From: Flavobacterium sp.
GTDB lineage: Bacteria; Bacteroidota; Bacteroidia; Flavobacteriales; Flavobacteriaceae
Reading direction: 5' to 3'
NCBI GenBank assembly: GCA_030151255.1
Contig: JASLED010000059.1
Coordinates: forward strand, 1 to 37,826
Length of the DNA: 37,826 nt
Below, piece after piece: positions 16,022-25,894 of this stretch. The notes beneath the pieces are model-generated. The model was given only the letters and a program-made list of their open reading frames with translations. It was not told the origin of the DNA and searched no databases. The position numbers were made by a program, and so were the translations under genes. Within the stretch, counting starts at the first letter, position 1; each line of letters begins with the position of its first letter.

Positions 16022-17383
16022 TTAAATTGTCATAGAAAATAGAGCTCTTTCAGGCTTATTTCTTTGCAAACGCAAATCAAACGCCATACAAATATTGCGC
16101 ACAAAAGCTTTTCCTTTTTTATTAATTATAATTTGATTGTTGTTAATCGAAATCAGTTCATCTTTTTCCATTTCTTTCAATTCATTAAGAATAGCAGAAA
16201 AATCAATAATTGATTCCGTGTTTTTTAAATCCGTTCTGAAATTACAAATTAAATTTAAAATATGCTGTCTAATATTTAAATCTTCTTGGTTTAAAATATG
16301 TCCTTTCACCACAGGAATTTCATTGTTATCTAGTAGCTGATAATAGGTTTCTATATCTTTTTCGTTTTGCGCAAAGGCAGTCCAACAATCACTAATAGAA
16401 GAAACACCCAAGCCAATCATAACATCTGTTTTAGAAGAAGTATAACCCATAAAATTTCGATGTAATTCGCCCAAATTCATTGCTTTATATAATGAATCTG
16501 ATTTTAGAGCAAAATGATCCATGCCTATTTCTAAATAGCCTTTTTCTTCTAATAGTTTTTTACCTATTTCGTAAAGCTTTCTTTTTTCTTCGTCTTTTGG
16601 CACATCTTCATCGTTAAAACCGCGTTGTCCATTTCCTTTTATCCATGGCACGTGTGCATAACTATAAAATGCTAAACGATCTGGCGATAGTGATTTAGTT
16701 TTTTCTATTGTATCAATAATATGTTTTTCTTCCTGAAAAGGCAAGCCAAAAATAATATCGTGAGAAATAGAGGTATAGCCAATTTCTTTTGCCCAAAGCG
16801 TTACTTTTGCAACATCATGAAAGCTTTGATTGCGATGAATTGCTTTTTGTATTTCCGGATTGTAATCTTGCACACCAAAACTTACTCTTCTAAAACCAAG
16901 ATCGTACAAGGTTTGTAAATGATTTCGGGTTGTATTGTTTGGATGTCCTTCAAAACTAAATTCATATTCCGGAGCTTTTTCAGCTTTTGTTAAAATACCT
17001 TCTATGAGATGTTTTAAGTGCTTAGGCGAAAAAAAGGTTGGTGTTCCTCCGCCTAAATGAATTTCTTTAATAATAGGTTTGTCTTTTAATATTTTACAAT
17101 ATAACTCCCATTCTTTTAAAACAGCTTCAATATAAGGTATTTCTACTTCATGACGAATTGTTATTCGCTTATGGCAGCCACAAAACGTACATAATCTTTC
17201 GCAATAAGGCAAGTGAATATAAAGGCTAATTCCTTCTGTGGTGTTTGTTTTGTCAAATTGAACTTTGATGTTTTCTAACCATTTTTCTTTAGAAAAAGTT
17301 TCATTATCCCAATACGGAACAGTTGGATAACTTGTATATCGGGGTCCAGGAACGTTATATTTATTTATTAAAGAAGTAGTCAT
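16022..17383 (-). CDS. hemN: Oxygen-independent coproporphyrinogen III oxidase
   Basis: HemN is a radical-SAM enzyme that converts coproporphyrinogen III to protoporphyrinogen IX without oxygen, in the cytosol. The 453 residues match the classical long HemN. The Fe-S motif CxxxCxxCxC is Cys61, Cys65, Cys68 and Cys70 in LPYCERLCTFCGCHKR. Further signatures are the N-terminal YNVPGPRYTSYPTVPYW (substrate loop), the LGGGTPTFF motif, and RVSFGVQDYNPEIQKAIHRNQ. The N-terminal GPRYTSYPT block separates true HemN from the shorter HemW. It suggests growth with low oxygen is possible. It leads a two-gene unit with the small membrane gene downstream. A TACATTTG -7 box lies 17 bp upstream. Confidence 0.95.
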   Translation of the reverse strand: MTTSLINKYNVPGPRYTSYPTVPYWDNETFSKEKWLENIKVQFDKTNTTEGISLYIHLPYCERLCTFCGCHKRITIRHEVEIPYIEAVLKEWELYCKILKDKPIIKEIHLGGGTPTFFSPKHLKHLIEGILTKAEKAPEYEFSFEGHPNNTTRNHLQTLYDLGFRRVSFGVQDYNPEIQKAIHRNQSFHDVAKVTLWAKEIGYTSISHDIIFGLPFQEEKHIIDTIEKTKSLSPDRLAFYSYAHVPWIKGNGQRGFNDEDVPKDEEKRKLYEIGKKLLEEKGYLEIGMDHFALKSDSLYKAMNLGELHRNFMGYTSSKTDVMIGLGVSSISDCWTAFAQNEKDIETYYQLLDNNEIPVVKGHILNQEDLNIRQHILNLICNFRTDLKNTESIIDFSAILNELKEMEKDELISINNNQIIINKKGKAFVRNICMAFDLRLQRNKPERALFSMTI

Positions 17384-17400
17384 TTATAGTATATTTGTAT

Positions 17401-17408
17401 CAAATGTA
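17401..17408 (-). promoter_or_regulatory. -7 box for hemN
   Basis: The minus strand reads TACATTTG, matching TAnnTTTG, 17 bp before the hemN ATG. No clear -33 element. Confidence 0.45.
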
Positions 17409-17474
17409 ACAGAAAATAACAGTTGTAATACTGATATTTGTCATTGATCTAAAATTAATTAAAATAAACTCAAT

Positions 17475-17852
17475 ATGAAAAATATTTTTTTAACAGTAGT
17501 GTTGGTTATTTGTTCGTTTTTTAATGTTTTTGCGCAAGAAGGTGTTGATGCAGATAAAAACGTATTACCAGTTGAGCAGTTTGTAAATGTTATGAAGCAA
17601 AAACCTGGACAATTGATTGATGTTCGCACACCAGAAGAATATAAAGAAGGTACAATTAAAGGAGCTATAAACATTAATTTTTTGAATGATAATTTTAAAA
17701 AAGAAATTGAACAATTAGATCCTAATCAACCAATTTATATTTTTTGCCAGTCAGGAAAGAGAAGTGCAAAAGCACATAAACTATTAATAGAAGAAGGGTT
17801 TAAAAATGTTTACGAATTAGCAGGAGGATATAATGCATGGGTAGATAAATAA
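17475..17852 (+). CDS. Periplasmic rhodanese-like protein
   Basis: Rhodanese domains transfer sulfane sulfur through a persulfide on one Cys. The 125 residues begin with a clear signal peptide (MKNIFLTVVLVICSFFNVFA, cleavage before Gln21), then a single rhodanese domain: LIDVRTPEEYKEGTIKGAINI (about 47-67) and the active-site loop IFCQSGKRSAKA with Cys91. The loop of six residues after Cys fits sulfurtransferases rather than phosphatases. It is divergent from hemN, with a 91-bp shared gap, and is followed 84 bp later by the DUF4834 gene. The sulfur acceptor is unknown. Confidence 0.9.
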   Translation: MKNIFLTVVLVICSFFNVFAQEGVDADKNVLPVEQFVNVMKQKPGQLIDVRTPEEYKEGTIKGAININFLNDNFKKEIEQLDPNQPIYIFCQSGKRSAKAHKLLIEEGFKNVYELAGGYNAWVDK

Positions 17853-17936
17853 TAAACTGATTTTTTTATTAATTTTTTAAGAATTGAGATGTGGATTTTG
17901 ATTGAAAAATTGTTATTTTTGAAAAAAAGGTAAACT

Positions 17937-18230
17937 ATGGATACAGCATCATTTGGAGGTTTTTTAAGAACATTATTAATAATCGTTCTGTGTTATTATG
18001 CTTTTAAATTTGCTATGCGTTATTTATTTCCGCTTTTTGTAGTAAGGATGGCAAAAAAAATGGAGCGCAATTTTCAGCAGCAAGCACAAGATTTCTATCA
18101 ACAACAAAATAAGACAAATAATCAGGATCAACCTTTTCAGCAAACTACTTCAGAAGGCAAAAATAAGGTGCCTCGTTCTACAAAAGTTGTTGGCGAATAT
18201 ATTGATTTTGAAGAAATTGATACAAAATAA
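17937..18230 (+). CDS. DUF4834 family membrane-anchored protein
   Basis: The 97 residues contain one membrane segment (about 8-36, FLRTLLIIVLCYYAFKFAMRYLFPLFVV), then a basic stretch and a Gln-rich linker (FQQQAQDFYQQQNK), and end with STKVVGEYIDFEEID. The order hydrophobic anchor, Gln-rich middle, and conserved C-terminal VGEYIDFEEI is the DUF4834 signature in Bacteroidota. The function is unknown. A -7-like TATTTTTG lies at 17914-17921. The family is commonly found close to yfhO, as here (211 bp apart). Confidence 0.85.
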   Translation: MDTASFGGFLRTLLIIVLCYYAFKFAMRYLFPLFVVRMAKKMERNFQQQAQDFYQQQNKTNNQDQPFQQTTSEGKNKVPRSTKVVGEYIDFEEIDTK

Positions 18231-18259
18231 TAAAAGCTCTCATTTGGGAGCTTTTTATT
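18231..18259 (+). terminator. Terminator after the DUF4834 gene
   Basis: AAAAGCTCtcatttggGAGCTTTT: AAAAGCTC pairs with GAGCTTTT around an 8-nt loop, followed by TATTTTTT. Confidence 0.8.
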
Positions 18260-18441
18260 TTTTATAGCTTTTATAAAGTTGTTGCTAAGTACCAAATTTC
18301 ACTGCTTTTAAAATGGTAAATGTATTTGTTTGCATTTGTGATCGTTTATAGTATTCTTTAAAAAATAGCAGTAATTAACGTATAAATTACTTACTTTAGC
18401 TCTCCAATTTTATGTAACAACAAAACGAAGAAGTTTTTAAA

Positions 18442-20871
18442 ATGAACGAGTTAAAAAAGTATAGCACTCATTTGCTGGTTTTAGTAGGATTTATAATAGT
18501 TTCTTTATTATATTTTTCTCCAGTATTAAAAGGTCAAGTAATTTATCAGTCTGATATTGTGCAATATACTGGAATGGCACAAGAACAAATTGAATTTAGA
18601 AAGGAATTTAAAGAAGAACCTTATTGGACCAATAGTGCTTTTGGTGGTATGCCAACGTATCAGTTAGGAGCTAAGTATCCTTATAATTTTGTAAAGGATT
18701 TAGATTCTGCTATTCGATTTTTACCTCGTCCTGCAGATTATCTTTTTATTTATTTCTTAGGTTTTTACGTATTACTTATCTCTTTAGGAATACGTCCTTT
18801 AAAAGCATTTTTTGGTTCATTGGCCTTTGGTTTTTCTACTTATCTGATTATTATTTTAGGTGTTGGACATAATGCAAAAGCACATGCAATTGCATATATG
18901 CCAATGGTTTTGGCAGGTGTAATGCTAGTATTTCGAAAAAAATATGTTGCAGGTGGAATACTAACAGTAGTTGCTGCGGCCTTAGAAATAAGTGCTAATC
19001 ACTTTCAAATGACGTATTATTTACTGTTGTTGTTGCTTATTGTTACAATTGCTTATACATATCAATACATTAAAGAAAAAGAATTTAAACAGTTGTTTAC
19101 AGCTTATGCAATATTAGCGTTAGCTGCTATTTTAAGTGTTGGTGCAAACGCTACCAATATTATGGCAACTGCCGAATATACTAAGTTTAGTACAAGAAGT
19201 AAAAGTGAGTTAACTGTTGATCCGAATGGAATGCCTACTAACTCAAACAACGCAATGAGCTATGATTATATTACAGAATATAGTTATGGTATTTTTGAAA
19301 GTTTTAATCTTATTTCTCCTCAATTAACTGGTGGAGCGAATAATGAGAAATTACCTAAAGATAATGTGGTAGAAAAATTCTTTTTAGGTTTGGGAGCAGA
19401 TCCTGCTCAGGCAAAACAAATGAGTGAGCAAGCGCCAACTTATTGGGGAGATCAACCAATTGTAGCTGCGCCAGCATATATAGGAGCCGTAGCTTTTTTC
19501 TTGTTTGTTTTGGCAATGTTTACCGAAAAAAGAAAAGTAAAATATATCTTCTTTGTTGGAGCCATATTTTCATTAATGCTTTCATGGGGAAAAAACTTCC
19601 CGTTATTAACGGATTTCTTTATCAATTACGTTCCGCTTTACAATAAGTTTAGAGCTGTTTCATCTATTCAGGTAATTTTAGAAATGTGTGTTCCAGCTTT
19701 AGCTATTTTAGGATTATATAATTTCTTTAAAATAGAAGAAAAAGAAAAACAAGATGCATTGAAAAAAACGGGAATGATTACAGGCGGAATCATTATTTTC
19801 TTGTTTGCTATTAAAGGAACACTTTCTTTTGTTGGTGCAAATGACGATTATTACAGCTCAGCCTATGGCGAAATTGGGCCAGGATTTGTTCGTGCATTGA
19901 TTGAAGAACGAAAAGAAATGTATAATGCTGATTTATTACGTTCTTTTCTTGTTATGTTAGCAACTGCGGCTGTTTTATTTTTAATGGCTAAGAACAAATT
20001 AAAAGAGCTATACGCTGTTATTTTAGTAGGAATATTATTGGTAGGAGATTTAGTATTTGTTGATTTACGTTATGTAAACAAAGATTCTTTTGTGCCTAAA
20101 AGACAAATGGAACAACCTTTTGAAATTACTGTTGCTGATAAGCATATTTTAAGCGATCCTACGCATTTTAGAGTATTTGATGCTCAAGGCGGTTTAAATA
20201 GCGCAAAAGCATCATTTTTTCATAATTCTTTGGGTGGATATCACGCAGCAAAGCCAAGAAGAATTCAGCAATTGGCAGATTATCAGTTAAATAAAAATCC
20301 ACTAACGATTTTTAATATGATGAATGTAAAATACGTTATTCAACCAAATGAAGAAGGGATGCCAATGGCAATGTTAAATGATAATGCCAACGGAAATGCC
20401 TGGTTTATAAGCAAGGTAGAAAAAGTATCTTCGGCAGATGCAGAAATGGAAGCATTGGGTAATATTAATACGAAAACTACGGCTGTTTTAAATACAACCG
20501 ATTTTGCTACTACGGTAAAAGATACTTATGTTGTTGATTCTTTAGCAACAATTCAGTTAACCTCATATAAGGCAAATGCATTAACTTACGAATCAAATAA
20601 TGCAAATGATGGATTAGCGGTTTTCTCTGAAGTATATTATCCACAAGGCTGGATTGCTAAAGTTGATGGGCAAGAAGTATCTATTATTTCTGTAGATTAT
20701 GTATTAAGAGCGATTGAATTGCCAAAAGGAAAGCATAAAATAGAATTTACATTTGAGCCAAAAGTAATTGCAACAGGAAGTAAAATTGCACTGGCAAGTT
20801 CATTACTTATTATCTTGCTATCGGCAGGAGCAGTTATGTGGAATAGAAAAAGAAAAAAGCAAATCGCTTAA
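18442..20871 (+). CDS. YfhO family multi-span membrane protein (GT-C-like)
   Basis: The 809 residues fit the YfhO family of polytopic membrane proteins with a GT-C-type glycosyltransferase fold; the B. subtilis member has been linked to glycosylation of lipoteichoic acid. There are about twelve membrane segments between residues 12 and 535, a large exposed soluble domain (about 545-775), and one last C-terminal helix before the basic tail NRKRKKQIA. The first loop, QSDIVQYTGMAQEQIEFRKEF with conserved acidic residues, corresponds to the expected GT-C catalytic loop. It is followed after 15 bp by a glycosyltransferase, so both are probably in one operon for an extracellular glycan. The sugar donor would be a polyprenyl-linked sugar by analogy, which is inference. 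Confidence 0.87.
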   Translation: MNELKKYSTHLLVLVGFIIVSLLYFSPVLKGQVIYQSDIVQYTGMAQEQIEFRKEFKEEPYWTNSAFGGMPTYQLGAKYPYNFVKDLDSAIRFLPRPADYLFIYFLGFYVLLISLGIRPLKAFFGSLAFGFSTYLIIILGVGHNAKAHAIAYMPMVLAGVMLVFRKKYVAGGILTVVAAALEISANHFQMTYYLLLLLLIVTIAYTYQYIKEKEFKQLFTAYAILALAAILSVGANATNIMATAEYTKFSTRSKSELTVDPNGMPTNSNNAMSYDYITEYSYGIFESFNLISPQLTGGANNEKLPKDNVVEKFFLGLGADPAQAKQMSEQAPTYWGDQPIVAAPAYIGAVAFFLFVLAMFTEKRKVKYIFFVGAIFSLMLSWGKNFPLLTDFFINYVPLYNKFRAVSSIQVILEMCVPALAILGLYNFFKIEEKEKQDALKKTGMITGGIIIFLFAIKGTLSFVGANDDYYSSAYGEIGPGFVRALIEERKEMYNADLLRSFLVMLATAAVLFLMAKNKLKELYAVILVGILLVGDLVFVDLRYVNKDSFVPKRQMEQPFEITVADKHILSDPTHFRVFDAQGGLNSAKASFFHNSLGGYHAAKPRRIQQLADYQLNKNPLTIFNMMNVKYVIQPNEEGMPMAMLNDNANGNAWFISKVEKVSSADAEMEALGNINTKTTAVLNTTDFATTVKDTYVVDSLATIQLTSYKANALTYESNNANDGLAVFSEVYYPQGWIAKVDGQEVSIISVDYVLRAIELPKGKHKIEFTFEPKVIATGSKIALASSLLIILLSAGAVMWNRKRKKQIA

Positions 20872-20886
20872 AGCCTTTTTTAACTG

Positions 20887-22185
20887 ATGGATAGAAAGAA
20901 TAAAAAAGTTTTAATTGTATGTTATTACTGGCCACCAGCAGGTGGTCCGGGAGTACAGCGTTGGTTAAAATTTGTAAAATATTTACCTTCGTTTGGTATA
21001 GAGCCTATTGTTTTTGTGCCAGAAGAACCAAATTATCCCCTGAGAGATGAAAAGTTAATAGAAGAAGTTGATCCAACTGTTACAATTCTTAAAGGAAAGA
21101 TTAAAGAACCTTATCAATTAGCAAAAAAAGTATCTGGAAATAGAGCAGCAACTATGAGTTCTGGAATGATTCCGCAAGTTCGAAATCAAACAAAATGGGA
21201 TAAATTATTGCTTTGGATTAGAGGTAATTTTTTTATTCCAGATGCCAGAATTGGTTGGGTAAAACCATCTGTAAATTATCTAGAAAAATATTTACAACAA
21301 CATTCAGATATAAAAACAGTTATTACAACTGGTCCGCCGCATAGCGTACATTTGATTGGAATGAGTTTAAAAGAAAAATTAGATGTAAAATGGATAGCTG
21401 ATTTTAGAGATCCATGGACAACAATAGGTTATCATAAAGAATTAAAACTTACTACAAAAGCGCAGAATAAACATTTACAATTAGAACATCAGGTATTAAA
21501 TACTGCCGACCAGATAATTGTAACGAGTAAAACAACTCGAAAGGAATTTGAAGCCAAAACGCAAAAACCAATTGCTGTAATTACAAACGGATATGATATT
21601 ACAAATGTTGGCAAAATTACTTTAGATAAAAAATTTACTTTAGCACATATTGGTTCATTTTTATCTAACAGAAATCCTAGGGTTTTGTGGAAAGCTATAA
21701 AAGAACTGCGAAATGAAAATGAAGCGTTTAGAGCAGTTTTTGAATTGAAATTAATTGGAAAAGTAAGCGATGATATTCTAGAAACATTAAAAGAATTTAA
21801 TCTGTTAGAATGTACAGACAATAGAGGATATGTAGACAATCAGGAAGCACTTATTCAAATGAGAGCTTCGCAAGTACTTTTGTTGGTAGAAATTGATTCG
21901 GAAGATACGAAGGGAATCATTCCTGGTAAATTGTTTGAATATATGGCCGCCGAGCGTCCAATTTTAGGAATAGGCCCCGAAGGCGCAGACTTTTTTAGTA
22001 TTATTACAGAAACAAATGTTGGGCAAAATTCACTTTATAGCGAAAAAGAAAAAATTAGAGCTATTCTTTTGGAGTATTTCGAAAAATACCAACAAAATAA
22101 TTTAAAAATTCACGGTATGGGTTTGCAATATTATAGCCGTAAACGATTGACCGAAAAGTTAGCACATTTGATCAGTAAAAAATAG
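20887..22185 (+). CDS. Family 4-like glycosyltransferase
   Basis: The 432 residues have the GT-B pattern of two Rossmann-like domains. The N-terminal domain starts with VLIVCYYWPPAGGPGVQRWLKFVKYL, the acceptor-side glycine-rich loop of GT4 enzymes; WIADFRDPWTTIGY is another family hallmark. The C-terminal domain has LAHIGSF and the donor-binding segment KGIIPGKLFEYMAAERPILGIGPEGAD with the conserved Glu of the EX7E-type motif. It has no membrane segment, so it acts at the cytosolic face. The 15-bp gap to yfhO argues for cotranscription and a shared polysaccharide or glycoprotein pathway. A terminator follows. Confidence 0.88.
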   Translation: MDRKNKKVLIVCYYWPPAGGPGVQRWLKFVKYLPSFGIEPIVFVPEEPNYPLRDEKLIEEVDPTVTILKGKIKEPYQLAKKVSGNRAATMSSGMIPQVRNQTKWDKLLLWIRGNFFIPDARIGWVKPSVNYLEKYLQQHSDIKTVITTGPPHSVHLIGMSLKEKLDVKWIADFRDPWTTIGYHKELKLTTKAQNKHLQLEHQVLNTADQIIVTSKTTRKEFEAKTQKPIAVITNGYDITNVGKITLDKKFTLAHIGSFLSNRNPRVLWKAIKELRNENEAFRAVFELKLIGKVSDDILETLKEFNLLECTDNRGYVDNQEALIQMRASQVLLLVEIDSEDTKGIIPGKLFEYMAAERPILGIGPEGADFFSIITETNVGQNSLYSEKEKIRAILLEYFEKYQQNNLKIHGMGLQYYSRKRLTEKLAHLISKK

Positions 22186-22189
22186 CATA

Positions 22190-22223
22190 AAAAAACTCCC
22201 ATCAGAACAGATGGGAGTTTTTT
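22190..22223. terminator. Bidirectional terminator between glycosyltransferase and uvrA
   Basis: AAAAAACTCCCATC pairs with GATGGGAGTTTTTT around the loop AGAACA (22204-22209). A runs on one side and T runs on the other allow it to stop transcription from both converging units. Confidence 0.92.
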
Positions 22224-22225
22224 GT

Positions 22226-25036
22226 TTATTTTAATTTACTAGCTAAGAATTTACCAGTAATAGATTTTTTATTTTTTACTACTTCTTCAGGGGTTCCAAA
22301 AGCAATTAGTTTACCGCCATTTTCTCCACCTTCTGGACCAATATCAATAATATAATCGGCACATTTAATTAAATCCAAGTTGTGTTCAATTACAATAATC
22401 GAATGTCCTTTTTCAATCAAGGCATTAAAAGCGCTTAATAATTTTTTAATATCGTGAAAATGTAGCCCAGTTGTTGGTTCATCAAAAACAAATAATACCT
22501 TTTCTCTTGTAGCTCCAGCTAATAAAAATGAAGCTAATTTAATACGCTGTGCCTCTCCACCCGAAAGAGTTGAAGATGATTGTCCTAATTGTACGTATCC
22601 TAAACCAACATCTTTTAAAGGCTGTAATTTTGTAGCAATTTTGGTTTGTTTGTGTTGTGAAAAAAAAGCTAATGCATCATCAATTGTCATTCGAAGAATA
22701 TCATCAATATTTTTTCCTTCAAAAGTAACTTCTAACACTTCTTTTTTAAATCGTTTACCATGGCAAGCTTCACATTCTAAGTGAACATCTGCCATAAATT
22801 GCATTTCTACGGTTACGTTTCCTTCTCCTTTACAAACTTCGCATCGGCCACCATCAACGTTAAATGAAAAGTGTTTTGGTTGATAACCTCTTAATTTAGA
22901 AGTGTTTTGTTTTGAATATAAATCTCTAATATCATCATATGCTTTAATGTACGTAACAGGATTAGATCGAGAGCTTCTTCCTATTGGATTTTGATCTACG
23001 TATTCAATTTGTTTTATATGATCGAATTTACCTTCTAAAGCTGTATATTGACCTGGTTTTTCGCTTAATCCTGTTAGTTTTTTTTGCAAAGCAGGAAATA
23101 AGATACGTTTTACTAATGTACTTTTTCCGCTGCCAGAAACGCCTGTAATTACCGTTAAACAATCTAAAGGAAAGCGAATGTCGATGTTTTTTAAATTATT
23201 TTCTCTTGCACCAATTACATCAATGTAATGCTTATAAGCTCTTCTGTGTGTTGGCACTTCAATAGCTAATTTCCCATTTAAGTATTGTGCTGTAAGTGAA
23301 TTAGATGCAAGTATTTCTTGTAAAGTACCTTGGGCAACTAATTCGCCACCAAAAGAACCTGCTTCTGGTCCGATATCGATAATTTGATCGGCAGCTTGCA
23401 TAATTTCTTCATCATGTTCTACAATAATAACAGTATTTCCTAGTTGCTTTAATTGTTTTAAAACATGAATAAGTTTTTCACCATCTTTTGGATGTAAACC
23501 AATACTTGGTTCGTCTAAAATATACATAGAACCCACCAAACTACTTCCTAATGATGTGGCTAGATTAATACGTTGTGATTCTCCTCCTGACAAGGTAGAA
23601 GAATTTCTGTTTAATGTTAGATATGATAAGCCAACATTTTGTAAAAAGCCTAAACGGTTATTGATTTCAATTAGTAATCTTTTGGCTACTTGAGCTTCAT
23701 ACGGATTTAATTGTATATTTTGAAAGAAAATACTTAATTGATCAATTGGTAAATCAACCAATTCTGAAATTGTTTTTCCATCCACTAAAACGTAGTTTGC
23801 TTCTGTGCGCAAACGTTTTCCTTTGCAGGTAGGACATTTGGTTTTTCCTCTGTATCTAGATAATAAAACTCTATTCTGTATTTTGTAGTTTTTTTCTTCT
23901 AACTCAGCAAAGAATCCATTTAATCCAATAAAATGCTCACTTCCTTCCCAAATTAATTCTTTTTCTGCTATAGAAAGCTCAAAGTAGGGGCGATGTACAG
24001 GAAAGTCAAACTTATGAGCGTGTTTTACAAATTCATCTCTATACCAACTCATCGATTCGCCTCGCCACGGAAAAATAGCATTTTCATAAACAGATAATCC
24101 TGTATTTGGAATTACTAATTCTTCATCAATACCAATAATATTTCCATATCCATCACAAGTTGGACAGGCACCATAAGGATTGTTGAAACTAAAAAGATGA
24201 ATATTTGGTTCTAAAAAAGTTATTCCGTCTAATTCAAAACGATTGTTGAATTCGTGCTTGTTATCTCCATCAACAGAAGTAATAAAACAAGTTCCTTTTC
24301 CTTCGTAAAAAGCCGATTCTACAGCGTCACTTAAACGATTAAAAAATTCTTCGGTATCTTTTACAACAATACGATCAATAATAAGTAACACATCATTTGT
24401 ATCGAATTTGTTGATAATTTCTGTACCTAATTCAAGAAACTGATCCAAACGAACCGTTTCTCCTTTTACCAATAAACGGGCATATCCTTGTTGCAAAAGA
24501 ATAGAAAGATAGTTGGTAAGTGTACGACTTTCATCCAAAAGAACAGGAGATAATAGCAGCCATTTACTTTCTAATTCTAAAGATTTCACTACATCAATTA
24601 CGTCACTTACTGTGTCTTTTTTTACTTCTTTTCCAGAAATTGGAGAAAAAGTTTGTCCAATACGAGCATACAGCAGTTTCATGTAATCATAAATTTCAGT
24701 AGATGTGCCCACTGTAGAACGAGCATTGGTAGTATTTACCTTTTGTTCTATTGCAATAGCGGGTGCAATACCTTTAATATATTCTACTTTTGGCTTGTCT
24801 ATTCTACCCAAAAATTGACGTGCATATGACGATAAGCTTTCAACATATCTACGTTGTCCTTCAGCATATAAAGTATCAAATGCCAAAGATGATTTTCCAG
24901 AACCCGAAAGCCCTGTTACAACCACCATTTGGTTTCGAGGTATAACAACATCAATATTTTTAAGATTGTGGAGATGCGCTCCTTTTATAATGATATTTTT
25001 TTTCGGATCAATTTGAGAAAAATCTACTTTAGACAT
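22226..25036 (-). CDS. uvrA: UvrABC excinuclease subunit A
   Basis: UvrA is the damage-sensing ATPase of nucleotide excision repair and loads UvrB. From the ATG at 25034-25036 the protein has 936 residues, starting MSKVDFSQIDPKKNIIIKGA. Both ABC modules are complete: Walker A GLSGSGKSS and GVSGSGKST, signatures LSGGESQR and LSGGEAQR, and Walker B segments ILDEPSIGLHP and VFDEPTTGLHF. The zinc fingers CPTCDGYG and CPTCKGKR (first module), and CEVCKGEG with CEACHGKR (second) are present. The frame extends 27 bp further to 25063, but that ATG would lie within the -7 box at 25061-25068, so it cannot be the start. It is a single gene closed by the shared terminator. Confidence 0.97.
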   Translation of the reverse strand: MSKVDFSQIDPKKNIIIKGAHLHNLKNIDVVIPRNQMVVVTGLSGSGKSSLAFDTLYAEGQRRYVESLSSYARQFLGRIDKPKVEYIKGIAPAIAIEQKVNTTNARSTVGTSTEIYDYMKLLYARIGQTFSPISGKEVKKDTVSDVIDVVKSLELESKWLLLSPVLLDESRTLTNYLSILLQQGYARLLVKGETVRLDQFLELGTEIINKFDTNDVLLIIDRIVVKDTEEFFNRLSDAVESAFYEGKGTCFITSVDGDNKHEFNNRFELDGITFLEPNIHLFSFNNPYGACPTCDGYGNIIGIDEELVIPNTGLSVYENAIFPWRGESMSWYRDEFVKHAHKFDFPVHRPYFELSIAEKELIWEGSEHFIGLNGFFAELEEKNYKIQNRVLLSRYRGKTKCPTCKGKRLRTEANYVLVDGKTISELVDLPIDQLSIFFQNIQLNPYEAQVAKRLLIEINNRLGFLQNVGLSYLTLNRNSSTLSGGESQRINLATSLGSSLVGSMYILDEPSIGLHPKDGEKLIHVLKQLKQLGNTVIIVEHDEEIMQAADQIIDIGPEAGSFGGELVAQGTLQEILASNSLTAQYLNGKLAIEVPTHRRAYKHYIDVIGARENNLKNIDIRFPLDCLTVITGVSGSGKSTLVKRILFPALQKKLTGLSEKPGQYTALEGKFDHIKQIEYVDQNPIGRSSRSNPVTYIKAYDDIRDLYSKQNTSKLRGYQPKHFSFNVDGGRCEVCKGEGNVTVEMQFMADVHLECEACHGKRFKKEVLEVTFEGKNIDDILRMTIDDALAFFSQHKQTKIATKLQPLKDVGLGYVQLGQSSSTLSGGEAQRIKLASFLLAGATREKVLFVFDEPTTGLHFHDIKKLLSAFNALIEKGHSIIVIEHNLDLIKCADYIIDIGPEGGENGGKLIAFGTPEEVVKNKKSITGKFLASKLK

Positions 25037-25060
25037 ATAGAATCGATGTAATTTAATATA

Positions 25061-25068
25061 CAAAAATA
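25061..25068 (-). promoter_or_regulatory. -7 box for uvrA
   Basis: The minus strand reads TATTTTTG, matching TAnnTTTG, 24 bp before the preferred uvrA start. It excludes the more upstream ATG. Confidence 0.5.
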
Positions 25069-25139
25069 CATTTTTATCTTGGCATTAAAAAAATGATAGC
25101 TATTGAATAAATGAATTGATGTAAAAAATTATACTTTTC

Positions 25140-25169
25140 TTGTATTTAACAAATTTTTATATATATTTG
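25140..25169 (+). promoter_or_regulatory. Flavobacterial promoter for the second sigma factor gene
   Basis: TTG at 25140-25142 and TATATTTG at 25162-25169 with a 19-bp spacer match the consensus well. The leader to the ATG at 25256 is about 80 nt. Confidence 0.7.
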
Positions 25170-25255
25170 CTTTCATTAAACACAAAAAGAAACGCCTATT
25201 CAACAAAAATACTTTTTTAGAAAAAATATAAAGAAAGCTATAAAAGGATTTTGTT

Positions 25256-25840
25256 ATGGAAATGAATCAATTACCAGACGCAGTACTTGTGCGTCAGTAT
25301 ATAGGCGGAAATGAAACAGCATTAGAAGTTTTAATTAAAAGATATCAATCAAAAGTATTTGGTTTTATACTTACTAAATTGGAAGATACCGATTTAGCGA
25401 ATGATATTTTTCAAGAAACATTTATCAAAGTAATTCACACTTTAAAAGTAAATAAATATAACGAGGAAGGAAAATTCTTATCTTGGGTTATTCGTATTGC
25501 CCATAATTTAATAATGGATCATTATCGCAGAGAAAAACGCGTAAAAATAATTAATGATACTGAAGAAAATCCAATGTTTAAATACATAAAAGATGAAAGT
25601 GACAGTATTGAAGAAGAAATGATCTACACGCAATTAACTGCCGAATTACAACAAATGATAACCGAATTACCAAAAGATCAGCAAGAAGTAATTCGTATGC
25701 GTTTGTATCAAGATTTGAGTTTTAAAGAAATTGCAGAAGCTACTGATGTAAGTATAAATACAGCACTTGGACGCATGCGTTATGCGCTTTTAAATTTGAG
25801 AAAACAGATGGATGGAAAAAATTTAACTTTTATGATATAA
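25256..25840 (+). CDS. RNA polymerase sigma factor, sigma-70 (ECF-like) family
   Basis: The 194 residues contain region 2 (ALEVLIKRYQSKVFGFILTKLEDTDLANDIFQETFIKVIHTL, then FLSWVIRIAHNLIMDHYRREKR, the core-binding and -10 recognition helices) and region 4 (LPKDQQEVIRMRLYQDLSFKEIAEATDVSINTALGRMRYALLNLRKQM, with its helix-turn-helix). It is one of the compact sigma factors common in Flavobacteriia. No typical anti-sigma gene follows; instead a conserved-looking 52-residue gene is downstream after 54 bp. The target regulon is unknown. It has a clear housekeeping-type promoter. Confidence 0.92.
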   Translation: MEMNQLPDAVLVRQYIGGNETALEVLIKRYQSKVFGFILTKLEDTDLANDIFQETFIKVIHTLKVNKYNEEGKFLSWVIRIAHNLIMDHYRREKRVKIINDTEENPMFKYIKDESDSIEEEMIYTQLTAELQQMITELPKDQQEVIRMRLYQDLSFKEIAEATDVSINTALGRMRYALLNLRKQMDGKNLTFMI

Positions 25841-25894
25841 TAATAGTAGCTAACAATACGTTCTATTTGTAAGTTAAATTTCAAAATAGAATAT

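Noticed and set aside
25037..25063. Upstream ATG for uvrA at 25063
   Set aside because: It lies within the probable -7 box, and the nine extra residues (MYIKLHRFY) are not expected in UvrA.
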